Source of the DNA: Trichomonas vaginalis G3
Lineage: Eukaryota; Parabasalia; Trichomonadida; Trichomonadidae
Assembly (NCBI RefSeq): GCF_026262505.1
Contig: NC_067203.1
Span: 22,611,411 to 22,675,410, forward strand
DNA length: 64,000 nt
Reading direction: 5' to 3'
This document shows, one piece after another, positions 38,373 through 47,407 of the stretch; within the stretch, counting starts at the first letter, position 1, and each line of letters opens with the position of its first letter. A program made the translations under genes and the position numbers. The notes below the pieces were generated by a model. It made no database searches. It had not been told where the DNA came from and worked only from the letters and a program-made list of their open reading frames with translations.

Positions 38373-38963
38373 ATGACTGACGTTCCTCTTCCTGAATGCC
38401 TTCCAAAGCCAGAAGAACCGAAAGCTGCAGAACCACAACAGTCTCCTCAGCAACTTCAGTTCCAGCAAGTACCTCCGAATTACTACCAATTTCCACCTCA
38501 AGGTTACTACCCACCACAAGGCTTCCCGAACTACCCTCCTCAGCCTATGCCTTACTTCCCCAACCCTTGGTTGTTCCAGCAAGCTCCACCCCAGCAATTC
38601 CAATTCCAATCTCAATCGAAGAGAGACCAAGACTTCGAAGAAGGTCTGAACCGCTTACGCAAAGAGTATGCTACAGCTCCAATGGAAGACGACAGGCTTT
38701 CAGTCCCTTCCCTCAAATCGACCGATTCGACTCGTACCACAGATTCGGTTCGTGACCGTGAAGACTACCTCAAGCAGTCTGAGACTCTTCATCCTACAAC
38801 CATTTACAGTTGGAGCTCTCAAGAACATGCGCAATTACGAAGGTCAGACACCAGCTGGAGACCGCAAAACAGACGTACTCGCAAGAGCCGTCCAGCTCGT
38901 CAAAACAAAGACGGAGATAGTCGACTTCATACTTGCAGCTTGCCCTTACAAGTAAAAAAATAA
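38373..38963 (+). CDS. Element B: proline/glutamine-rich protein, 196 aa
   Basis: ATG 38373, MTDVPLPECLPKPEEPKAAE. The N-terminal half is low complexity, rich in P, Q, Y and F (YYQFPPQGYYPPQGFPNYPP). The second half is charged with RNRRTRKSRPAR-type basic patches. Upstream open codons come from the repeat. Only the first residues survive in A at 12153. The Y/P/Q-rich composition is that of a disordered virion or adaptor protein; function unknown. Confidence 0.55.
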   Translation: MTDVPLPECLPKPEEPKAAEPQQSPQQLQFQQVPPNYYQFPPQGYYPPQGFPNYPPQPMPYFPNPWLFQQAPPQQFQFQSQSKRDQDFEEGLNRLRKEYATAPMEDDRLSVPSLKSTDSTRTTDSVRDREDYLKQSETLHPTTIYSWSSQEHAQLRRSDTSWRPQNRRTRKSRPARQNKDGDSRLHTCSLPLQVKK

Positions 38964-38983
38964 ACAATTACGAATTAAACTTT

Positions 38984-39184
38984 TTACTCTTTCTTTTCTG
39001 AGTTGTTTAGAGCTGGTTTCTCTTGTAGAAACCTTTCGTACTCTTCCATGGTCATGTAATTGCGAATTTGGTACGCAATTCCAGGTTCGTTGTTTTTGAA
39101 CCTGATGTATGTAACGCTTCCATCCTCCTCAGGGAAGTAAGCTGCTAACATCTGACCAAGTTTTCTCGGTGACTCGGAGCTCAT
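38984..39184 (-). CDS. Element B: small hypothetical protein, 66 aa
   Basis: MSSESPRKLGQMLAAYFPEE, then GIAYQIRNYMTMEEYERFLQ. Proper ATG, compact. One of four small genes in a block absent from A. Confidence 0.5.
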   Translation of the reverse strand: MSSESPRKLGQMLAAYFPEEDGSVTYIRFKNNEPGIAYQIRNYMTMEEYERFLQEKPALNNSEKKE

Positions 39185-39219
39185 AAAAATGTTACTTTTT
39201 AAACGTTAAGTTTTTAGTC

Positions 39220-39408
39220 TTAATTTACCCTTTGTTTTTCAAGGTAGTATTGGAGTGCAATTTCTCCAAATTCTCTGTGTCGGAGTTCTTCAGCATTTTC
39301 CAAGGTGTACCTGGAGAACTCAAAGAAGTTGTCAAGAACATACTGCCATGCTGCTCTTCTGAGTTCGTCGGGATTTTGGAAGTGTTGCACCTTCGAGTCT
39401 TCGGACAT
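39220..39408 (-). CDS. Element B: small hypothetical protein, 62 aa
   Basis: MSEDSKVQHFQNPDELRRAA, helical and charged, ending LEKQRVN. Starts at an ATG after an AAAAAGTGTC leader. Absent from A in this window. Confidence 0.5.
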   Translation of the reverse strand: MSEDSKVQHFQNPDELRRAAWQYVLDNFFEFSRYTLENAEELRHREFGEIALQYYLEKQRVN

Positions 39409-39452
39409 GAAAAAAATGACACTTTTTCTATTAAACCGTTTTGGCGTTTCTC

Positions 39453-39632
39453 ATGAGTGAGTATAGTTCTGCCGAACCATTGGAAGAGAAGAAGTACTCT
39501 TGCTGGCAAAAGACAAAAATAGTTGCCTTAGTTGTCATTGCAATTGTACTCGTAATTGAATTCATTGTACTTCTCTTCACGTACATAAAACTCAGCAATG
39601 GTATTTGCTTCGCGAAGAGATATCCTTACTAA
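39453..39632 (+). CDS. Element B: single-pass membrane protein, 59 aa
   Basis: ATG 39453, MSEYSSAEPLEEKKYSCWQK, then a clear transmembrane helix, IVALVVIAIVLVIEFIVLLF. Acidic outside, short tail. Membrane proteins of this size occur in many virus-like elements and could act in entry or exit; that is inference. Absent from A. Confidence 0.55.
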   Translation: MSEYSSAEPLEEKKYSCWQKTKIVALVVIAIVLVIEFIVLLFTYIKLSNGICFAKRYPY

Positions 39633-39651
39633 GACTAAACACTTACATTTT

Positions 39652-40629
39652 TCAAGCTTGACTTTTTACAATTTGAACTTTGTTTGCGTAGATATGAATT
39701 CTGAAAGAAGTATGAGGGTCTTGTATGACTTTGTACTTCTCCCATAGTTCATGTCTGTCAAACTTACCTGCCATGGACTCTTTCATAAGTTCCATGAAAT
39801 CGTCTTCGGACAATCCGGGGAAAAGTATTATGTCAGTAAGTATTCTTTTAACATCCTTACTTAAACTCTTTGCTGTCTGTACACAAATGACAACAGAGAT
39901 GTTAAAGTGTCTGAGCTTCTTAAGAATTCGACACATATCTTGTTCTCTGTTCTTTAACAAAGGATGAGAAGCAAAGTCATCTAAGATAAGAAGACATCTA
40001 TGAGGGTAAGTCTTCCAATCGTAAGATTGCAATTTCTTCGAAATGTATTCTATCTCTTTCTGTTTGTTTCTGAAGTGGTGTTTGTCTAATATTCTCTGCA
40101 TTTCCTCATTAGGTTCTTTAAACTTAGAATTTATATACTCATTTATAGCATTATACTTCAAAACTCTTCTTTGGTACTTTTTTATCCAATCTAACAACTT
40201 AGTATCCTTTATACATACTAACTTAGACTTCTTTATAATATCTTTGAACGAATTGACGGTTTGGTCAAATTGACAAGAAGTCGAACAAATAACAACTAAC
40301 TCATAAAATGGGTTCTTCTCATCTAGTTCTTGTTGTTGTGCAGCCATTTTAAGATAAGTGAAAGTCTTACCCGACCCAGGTGGTGCAATTAGACCTGTTA
40401 TACCATTCTGAGCAAATAAGAACTTGTCATGTATAGGCTTTATCTGAGCATTTTCTAACTTCCTCTTGTTCTTGTTTAAAACATTCTCAAATTTCTTGTC
40501 AATGTCAGCAAACTTTTTTTCTAACATATTTTTAGAAAAATTAAAATTTTTATCTTTTAGAAAATGTCTAGCGATTTCGCTATCTATATTCGAGACAAAC
40601 TTTTTGACAGCAAAACATCTGTCGACCAT
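39652..40629 (-). CDS. Element B: FtsK/A32-like packaging ATPase
   Basis: Open over 325 codons. Walker A is GLIAPPGSGKTFTYLKMAAQ, Walker B is RCLLILDDFASHPLL, then ISVVICVQTAKSLSKD. This is the standard genome-packaging ATPase of Polinton-type elements. The first ATG (40629) would overlap the divergent gene at 40564 by 66 bp. A start at the internal Met (MLEKKFADIDKKFEN, 40527) would leave a normal AT-rich intergenic gap and may be the true one. Confidence 0.88.
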   Translation of the reverse strand: MVDRCFAVKKFVSNIDSEIARHFLKDKNFNFSKNMLEKKFADIDKKFENVLNKNKRKLENAQIKPIHDKFLFAQNGITGLIAPPGSGKTFTYLKMAAQQQELDEKNPFYELVVICSTSCQFDQTVNSFKDIIKKSKLVCIKDTKLLDWIKKYQRRVLKYNAINEYINSKFKEPNEEMQRILDKHHFRNKQKEIEYISKKLQSYDWKTYPHRCLLILDDFASHPLLKNREQDMCRILKKLRHFNISVVICVQTAKSLSKDVKRILTDIILFPGLSEDDFMELMKESMAGKFDRHELWEKYKVIQDPHTSFRIHIYANKVQIVKSQA

Positions 40630-41010
40630 AAAATCTTACATAGTGTAAACAAGAAAGGTGAATTTGTTCTAAAGTTCTGTTTCTGGGAATATGACAAGAA
40701 CCATAAACCATTACAAAGAGCAGTCTTAAAATTTGTCAATGACAGACTTGTTGACAGAGATGACGCCGATTGGAAAGATGAAGTCCAACAAAAGTTCTTA
40801 GAATGCAAAGAAGACACATGCGCTGTTCTTGAAGATGAAATAGAAAACAGAATAGAAGAGCTATTAAAGGACAAAGAACTTTTACATAGATATGGTTCTG
40901 AGAAATTTGACATATCTCCACCAGAGAAGAAGAAAGAAAGGAAAGAGAAAAAAGTAGAAGAGAAGAAAGAACCTGAACCAGTTCCAGAGAAAAAGAAATT
41001 TGACATGTAA
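40564..41010 (+). CDS. Element B: lysine/glutamate-rich hypothetical protein, 148 aa
   Basis: MSSDFAIYIRDKLFDSKTSV. A folded-looking first 100 residues with FVLKFCFWEYDKNHKPLQRA, then a disordered tail, KKKERKEKKVEEKKEPEPVP. Head-to-head with the ATPase in both elements. Function unknown; conservation of place suggests a packaging or DNA-handling partner. Confidence 0.7.
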   Translation: MSSDFAIYIRDKLFDSKTSVDHKILHSVNKKGEFVLKFCFWEYDKNHKPLQRAVLKFVNDRLVDRDDADWKDEVQQKFLECKEDTCAVLEDEIENRIEELLKDKELLHRYGSEKFDISPPEKKKERKEKKVEEKKEPEPVPEKKKFDM

Positions 41011-41026
41011 AAATAAAATTTTATTT

Positions 41027-41445
41027 TTAGAACATTTCTGGGTCAATGTCAATGTTCTCTTCCTCTTTAGGAGTAAACACTGGCTTAGACTCTAAAATCT
41101 TTTTACCCAATTTACCTTGAACTTCTACAACTTTAGACTCATAATATTCATAGTCGTCTGTCTTCTTTGGTTCATAAGGTATAACAAGTTTGTATGCTTT
41201 GCCTTCTTTAAGGTTTGAGAACCTTCTGTCAAAACTTTCTTTGACTGTTAACAAACCTTCTATGTCTAAGTCTTCAAATTTCGCACCATTTTTAGTCACA
41301 ATAGCAAACTTAACTGGTTCGATGTTCCAAACTTTGCTGAATGAAGACTTTTCAAAATGGTAGAAGTAAACATTCAAATATGTGAATGGGTCTAGTTCTT
41401 CTTTAAGTCCTGACATGTACTTGTTTACTGAAATATATTTCGTCA
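41027..41445 (-). CDS. Element B: hypothetical protein, 139 aa
   Basis: MTKYISVNKYMSGLKEELDP from 41445; homologue of 13623-14042 with near-identical sequence and the acidic tail IDIDPEMF. Converges with the gene at 40564, only 16 bp apart. Confidence 0.7.
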
Positions 41446-41477
41446 TCTTTTCTATCGGATAAAAATTTTTTTTAAAT

Positions 41478-42706
41478 TTACTCAGAAAAAATTTTCTTTG
41501 TATATACACCATTCTGAACATCTAAAAGACTTTTGACATTTGCCAAGAATGTTCGTTTAGACGCTGGCATATAACCATACTCTTGACAATATTGTTTATA
41601 TTCATCATATAAAGACTTTTCATCTAAACACTCAAAGTCGCTTTCTTCTATGAACAGTTCATATACACTCTTGTTTGCTTCTAACAATGTTTGTCTCTCT
41701 TCGGTATGTGGAATTTGTCTTGGATTGAACTTAGAAATATCTAATGTCATGAAATATGAGAACAGGTGGTTGTAAAAGTCAGATGTCAAACATTCTGACA
41801 AAGCGTCAAAATATTCTGTATCTTGCATATGAGCTTCTGACGTTCTGACAACTAATATCTTCTGTCAGAACTTTCTAACTTCATCGGAAAGCATTGTTTG
41901 AAACCATAATGAAGTTTGCAACATTTTCACAAACTCTTTGGTCTTTATACTTTCTTTCAACAACTCCAACTTTGTCTGTTATAGACTCTTCAAAGCATCT
42001 GAGTTCAAAACTTTTGTTGTATCTATACTTTGAAGTTCATTGCAAACTATAAGTTTCATATTCTCTATTGAGGAGTTAAACTTGCCACAGATTTTTCTAA
42101 GTTTGTCATATTCGGATTCGAATAACCTTCTAACAGTTTGCACAAAATATCTGTAAAGAAAGTATTCTTACCTGTTCCTTGTTTTCCAATTATAATGAGA
42201 GCAGTTTCATTTTTAGCACTTGGATGTTGTAAGATGTTTGCAAACCAACATAAGATATACTCATAAACCTTTTCGTTTCCATTGCATATAATTTCTTTGA
42301 CATGGTCTAACCAAGCTTCTATAATACTGTGTTTCCATTCTACTTTCGTATTTATATCCAGTGAAGATAGAAATAGAAGTTTGGAGAAGGTGTATAGAAC
42401 TTTATACCTCGAACTGAAAAATCTTCTAACTTTGACAATAAGATATCCCAAGCATCTAAACATCTTCATTCCAACTTGTACAACTTTTATTTTCTTAAGT
42501 TTCTGTCTACATTCTTGTTCAGACACTATTGTTGCTCTTGGTTTGTTAAAGACAACATCCCATTCTTTCATGACATAACATTCTGGGGCAGAGTCAACAT
42601 AAATGACTAAACGTTTCAAATTCTCGACTGCTTTGTTATAGTCTCTAAATGGACACTTTTTGAATGCTTGGAAGTCATAAAAATCTGAAACATCTATTCT
42701 GTACAT
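41478..42706 (-). pseudogene. Element B: SF3/D5-like primase-helicase remnant
   Basis: Same motifs as 14080-15315, seen in separate segments: ILCWFANILQHPSAKNETAL, Walker A IIIGKQGTGKNTFF and the C-terminal KRTFLANVKSLL. Broken, with a few breaks. Confidence 0.8.
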
Positions 42707-42733
42707 TTTATAAAAATAAAAAAAATATTTTTT

Positions 42734-43532
42734 TTATTCTTGACTTTGTTGTTCCATTTGTTGCATTTGTTGTTCTTGAGCTATTTGTTGTTGAAGTTGT
42801 TCTTGTAATACAATACTTTCACCAGTTGCATCTTCCAATTCGAACTTTCTGCCGTCATTGACAAATACATAGGACATAAAAGTTTTACAGGAACAAAGTT
42901 TGCGTCAACTAATGTCAACGTTATACTTGCCAAAGTGTTTGAGTTCACTAAGGTTGAAAATTCTGCATTCGAATGAAACAATAGGCAAACCAGCAGAGAA
43001 AGTATTGTTTATACGCATAAGTATCTTTTGGTCATAATAGTTTCTGTCGACATTCGAATAACACTTTGAACCTAAGTCAGAAACAATATATAAGATTGGT
43101 GTGCTTAATGTCAATGGAATAGACATTCCTTGTATGACACCTTTTCCTGTTATAGGAAACTGTTGGTAGTAAAAACCAGAAATAAGTTTTGTATTATAGC
43201 TCATATCGTTTATAGTAAACTCAGTCGGACATCCAAACATAATGAAACCTGCTCTAGTTTGCAGCACATGTTACACCCGTACTTAAAGTATTAAATAAGT
43301 CAACAAAACCCGTTGGTGGTATATCTGAGTAAGTATCTTCAAAGGAGTATTTTTTACCATTCACAAACAATAAAGTCTTCTGGTGTCAAAAGAGCAAAAC
43401 AGGCTTTAGTCGTCATTGTGTTTAAGGTTAGTTTACAATATCGTCCTTGAGGACTTTGTAAGTTTGTTGTTATAGAATTATATGACTCGGGGTTTTTAGT
43501 CGTAATAGTATAAACCATTATGTCTTCTGCAT
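42734..43532 (-). pseudogene. Element B: penton-like minor capsid protein remnant
   Basis: Segments match 15345-16151 closely (AGFIMFGCPTEFTINDMSYN; ITLTLVDANFVPVKLLCPMY). Broken, with a few breaks. The QQMQQM tail is shorter than in A. Confidence 0.6.
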
Positions 43533-43536
43533 TTAC

Positions 43537-44115
43537 TTAGCAATAAATTTTAATGAAATGTTGTGGTCGTCAAATATTTTATAACGTCTGGGAAACTATA
43601 TTTTAAGTTCAACGTTTCACCTCCTTTCATAACGTATATCTTGTCAATGACATTATATGAAACACCACAGCAACCAATGTCGAGTTCTATTTCTTTGATG
43701 TTTATATCGTCTGCCTCTGTCAAAAGTTTCAATAGTTCTTTTCAAAACTTCATGAGGTGCAATGACATATGAGTTCACTTTTACAGGGTTGTTGTTCGAC
43801 CAAGTTTAACATTATACTTAAAGCTTGACAAATCTTCTCCTGAGTTTGAAGTTTGTCTTTCAGTTGTTGGTAGTCGTTTCGAATATCTGCAACAGAACTT
43901 AAGTCTCTGTTAACTTCAGGATATGTTGGTTCTTTTACAGGAACAATTGTTATACCATCTTCGTCTTCGTATGGTTTCCCCACTTCAACATCTCTGTCTT
44001 TGACATTGACAATAACACTTTGACTGTTTGTTTGAGTTGGTGAATTTAACTTCACATCTGCCACCGCCATTAAACCTTTTGAAACACTTACGCTTCTATT
44101 TTTCGGAAATGACAT
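43537..44115 (-). pseudogene. Element B: hypothetical capsid-locus protein remnant
   Basis: Homologue of 16156-16735, beginning MSFPKNRSVSVSKGLMAVAD at 44115. Broken. Confidence 0.6.
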
Positions 44116-44133
44116 TTTACTTAGAATAAAAAG

Positions 44134-44430
44134 ATGGACGTATTCGGATATCTTATTGAATTGAAGCAGAACAAAGTTTATACTCACAAACAATACAAAT
44201 ACATTGACAGAATAGTTCTTTACACAAACAATGGAAAATGTTATAGAATAGCAGTCTTTGCTGAACCTAAATATTTTCATAAAGCAAAGAAAGTTGGTAT
44301 AACTGAAATGGTGAAAGTTCTTGAAGCAGACAAAAATATAACTTCAAAACTTACAGATATATTACTAAAGGAAAGTTTATAATACAATATTATGTCAAAA
44401 CTGGCCGTACTGTCAATATTTGACGGAGAG
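44134..44430 (+). pseudogene. Element B: small hypothetical protein remnant
   Basis: MDVFGYLIELKQNKVYTHKQ, homologue of 16754-17050. Divergent from the gene ending at 44115 and convergent with the capsid gene. Confidence 0.55.
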
Positions 44431-45715
44431 AAGTCAGTTCAAGAAAACTTACTGACCTGCTGCCACAATCTGCTCGATGGAAGCTGTCGTATGCCAATCT
44501 GAGGAGCCCAGCAGGTTTCATCGAACGAATCTTCAAAAGAGCATCTTCCGTGAAAAGTGCTATTGGTTTTGTAAACTTCTTTGCTCTCAATTCATCTGGA
44601 CCGTCTCTGTCACCAGTATATTGTATTTGAACTGTACCAATAGTTGAAATACCACCCATAAAGTCTTCTGAGTCAGCAAATGGAATGCCAAGCCAAAAGT
44701 TTGAACGGTCTCCATTTGTATATTGAGTTTTTTGACCTCCTGTATGAGTCCATACTTTCACATATGGCATAATAGAACTTTGCATTTCAGGGTTAATGGT
44801 TGTTGTGAAGTTGTTGTTAAAGTTCATTAGCATCTAATGTCAAGTTGTATGACCTCATATCCTCAACTGTAGAATATTCTTCTCTTGGATAATATTTGCC
44901 ATCTATGTTTATATGATATTTAATACCAGGGTTGTAGAAACAAGAATAGTCATTTATAGTTCGTCTGAACAGTACAAACATAGTATCTGCATGTTTCATT
45001 GCAGTTGTTAAAGCAATATCTGTTCTTGCACCTGCGGCTCCTGGATTTTGGTTTCCAACTTCACCTGCAAAGTCTTTGACAGATATTTGGTGTATAGGGA
45101 ACATAAGTGGAACTGCAATATATTTGGCAGCTAAAGCATTTGAAATATCTGGGTCCAACATATAGACTGCAAGTCTGCTTTCTATTCTCTTGCATTCAAA
45201 CTTTTTGCATGTAAACTTAATAGGAACCCAAGCAGTATTGTTGTCTGCTGTTCCTGAGATGTAGTAATTTACTTCAGTGTTGAGGTTTGAGAAACCAAAG
45301 TCTAAGTCAACTTTCTCTTTGCACCATTTTCCAAATGGTATGCTGGCAGCTCCACCAGCTGTATCTGTAAGAGTGAATGGGTCTTGTGTTGGTGCAATGA
45401 CTAAGTTATTTTTGCTTGGAGTAAGTTCGATAGAAATTTTTCCTGCCCAGTTTGGCAAGTATCTTAAAAACCTGAAGATGAGGAAAGATGACAAAGGAAC
45501 TCTAAGTTTCAGTTTTACTTTAGTGGCAGCAGTTCCATCTGAACCAGAAAGGTTAACATAAACTCCTGGAACGTTAGGGTCAAGTCTTCTTATTTTCTCA
45601 GTAGTTGCATACTGGTCTGTTTGTTCTCTAGCTTGTGGTTGTACTGAGTTTCTTAAAGCGAACCATTCATAGTTTGCCCATGTTACTGTTTGAACTAAGT
45701 CAGAGTTAGAATATA

Positions 45716-45743
45716 TAGGGTGTCCAAAGGTGCGTTTAGCACA
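45716..45743 (+). repeat. mariner left TIR (28 bp)
   Basis: TAGGGTGTCCAAAGGTGCGT, then TTAGCACA; 27 of 28 bases match the right end. Confidence 0.9.
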
Positions 45744-45911
45744 GCGCTCTATATGAGACTATTAAAGGAGATATATGCTGATTATAAATATATAATAAAA
45801 AATATGAATATATGTATATGATGAGTATGTTGTATTTTGGCGCCATGCCGGGATATAAAATGAATTTTGAGACAAGAGGCGGTTTCGCGGGAAATTTTGG
45901 CGGGATTTTTT

Positions 45912-45916
45912 TCATT
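45912..45916 (+). promoter_or_regulatory. Initiator TCATT of the mariner transposase
   Basis: TTCATTTTTTTAATG: a TCATT initiator 11 bp before the ATG at 45923, matching the host consensus. The transposon carries its own host-style start site. Confidence 0.55.
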
Positions 45917-45922
45917 TTTTTA

Positions 45923-46938
45923 ATGAATCATAAAGAAAACATCCTCGCTCTTGCAAAAAAATGCAAAGACTGTAAAAAAATCTACGAGACCTTGGTAAAA
46001 TGCTTCGGTATGGATGCTCCTAGCTATTCCACTGTAACGTATCATGTTAGGATGTATCACTTCATGAACAAAAAGGCGCCCATCATAAAAATTGACAAAA
46101 AATCGCCGGATCAAAGAAAAATCAAAGCAATTCTTCAAGCGCTAGATGAAGACCCAAGAGCATCACTCAGAAGGATAGAGGAGATGACAAAGATACCACG
46201 TACAACAGTCAGTTATTATTTGCACAATTATTTGAACTACAAACTAGCGTATACACGTTGGGTTCCGCACAACCTTAATTCAGTTCAAAAAAAATCTAGA
46301 GTCCAATCTTCGAAAGAGCTCCTCTCTATATTGGGTGCGTATCAATCCAAGAAGTTTCGCTTTTTAGTAACAGGGGACGAGTCTTGGTTTCAATATGCAA
46401 CAGAAGCCAAAATCATGTGGATCCCGAAGGATGAAAATCCGCAAACATTCCCGAAGAAAAAAATTGACACACCAATGATGATGTTGTCGGTTTTTTGGGC
46501 GTGAATGGCATCATCGCAATTGATATTCTTCAAAAACCTAATACGATGAATGCTCAGTATCTAATTGACAATGTTCTTACTCAAATTATCAATTCTGATG
46601 AGTTTGAGAAATCCAAACAACAAAAACAAAAGTTTGCAATTCATTTTGATAATTCAAGAGTTCACAAAAGTCATAAGGTAATGAATTACTTGTTGGAAAA
46701 CAATGTCAAAGTTGTTCCAAACCCAATTTATTCACCTGATATTGCACCCTCTGACTTTTATTTATTCGGCACGCTAAAAAAGAGAGCTGAAGGACGCGAA
46801 TTCGCGAGTCCAGATGATCTTGAAAATTTTGTAAGAGAGCAATTTGAGCAATTTTCTCATGATGATTTAAAGCGTGTCTTTCAAGCCTGGATCGATCGCT
46901 GCGAACGCGTGATTGAATCCAATGGTGATTATATTTAA
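45923..46938 (+). pseudogene. mariner transposase (D,D34D), one frameshift
   Basis: The ATG at 45923 (MNHKENILALAKKCKDCKKI) is preferred to earlier in-frame Mets because of the TCATT initiator just upstream. An N-terminal helix-turn-helix region is followed by a second one (RASLRRIEEMTKIPRTTVSY) and the linker KLAYTRWVPHNL. Catalytic D1 is in VTGDESWFQY, D2 in IHFDNSRVHKS and D3 in APSDFYLFG, with 34 residues between D2 and D3, the mariner hallmark. A one-base shift at the TTTTTTGGGC run near 46490-46500 separates the D1 part from the D2-D3 part, so this copy probably makes no active enzyme. About 338 codons in all. It is an otherwise well preserved, young copy. Confidence 0.92.
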
Positions 46939-46990
46939 ATAAACTTTATACATATGTAACTTGTTTATTTCTATTCGCAGTATTCAGGTT

Positions 46991-47018
46991 TGTGCTAAAC
47001 ACACCTTTGGACACCCTA
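46991..47018 (-). repeat. mariner right TIR (28 bp)
   Basis: Reverse complement begins TAGGGTGTCCAAAGGTGTGT. Followed by the TA duplication at 47019. Confidence 0.9.
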
Positions 47019-47407
47019 TATCTTATATCCCATGAAAACTTCTGGAGCATATTGGTATCCGACATAGAAAATTCCATTGCAACCTTTCTTGTCAGACAAC
47101 TTGGCAGAAGGTTTTATTTCAATGTCTTGTTCCACGTATAAGAATGAGTTGTCAATAGAAATAATATGAAACCTGTCGCAAGCAATATCTACTGTTGTTG
47201 AAGAACCTTCTCCAAACTCACCTACGTTTCCATAAGAAACAGCAGTTGTATATTCGTAAGTTCCAGGAACTATTTCTGACCTTCTAATGGCATTGTCGCA
47301 TTCGTTATACCATTCGGAAACATTTCCGTTCATGGCATCCAAAACTGTTGGCGTTATATTCTGAGCGGCGTACATTTCATATGGGTAAAAATATAGAATA
47401 GTTGGAT

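Larger units (their letters stand above)
45716..47018 (+). mobile_element. mariner (Tvmar1-like), 1303 bp, with TA duplication
   Basis: Inverted ends start TAGGGTGTCCAAAGGTG on both sides. The 28-bp TIRs (45716-45743 and 46991-47018) differ at one base, C versus T at position 18. TA is duplicated at 45714-45715 and 47019-47020, and the empty site is seen in element A at 18331-18345. It is a Tc1/mariner-superfamily element matching what is known of the Trichomonas mariner family in size, TIR length and D,D34D transposase. It entered element B after B entered the host, so it is the youngest of the nested layers. Confidence 0.93.
44449..47375 (-). pseudogene. Element B: major capsid protein, split by mariner
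   Basis: Homologue of 17067-18674: MYAAQNITPTVLDAMNGN at 47375, then after the mariner FLRYLPNWAGKISIELTP and VPLMFPIHQISVKDFAGE. The mariner (45716-47018) sits within the first third. Besides that insertion the copy has further breaks. Comparison with A shows the mariner entered at a TA inside GAATATATCTTAT. Confidence 0.8.

Noticed and set aside
39652-40629. Functional antisense overlap between the ATPase and the 40564 gene
   Set aside because: An internal Met at 40527 gives a normal divergent gap, so the overlap is probably an artefact of taking the longest frame.
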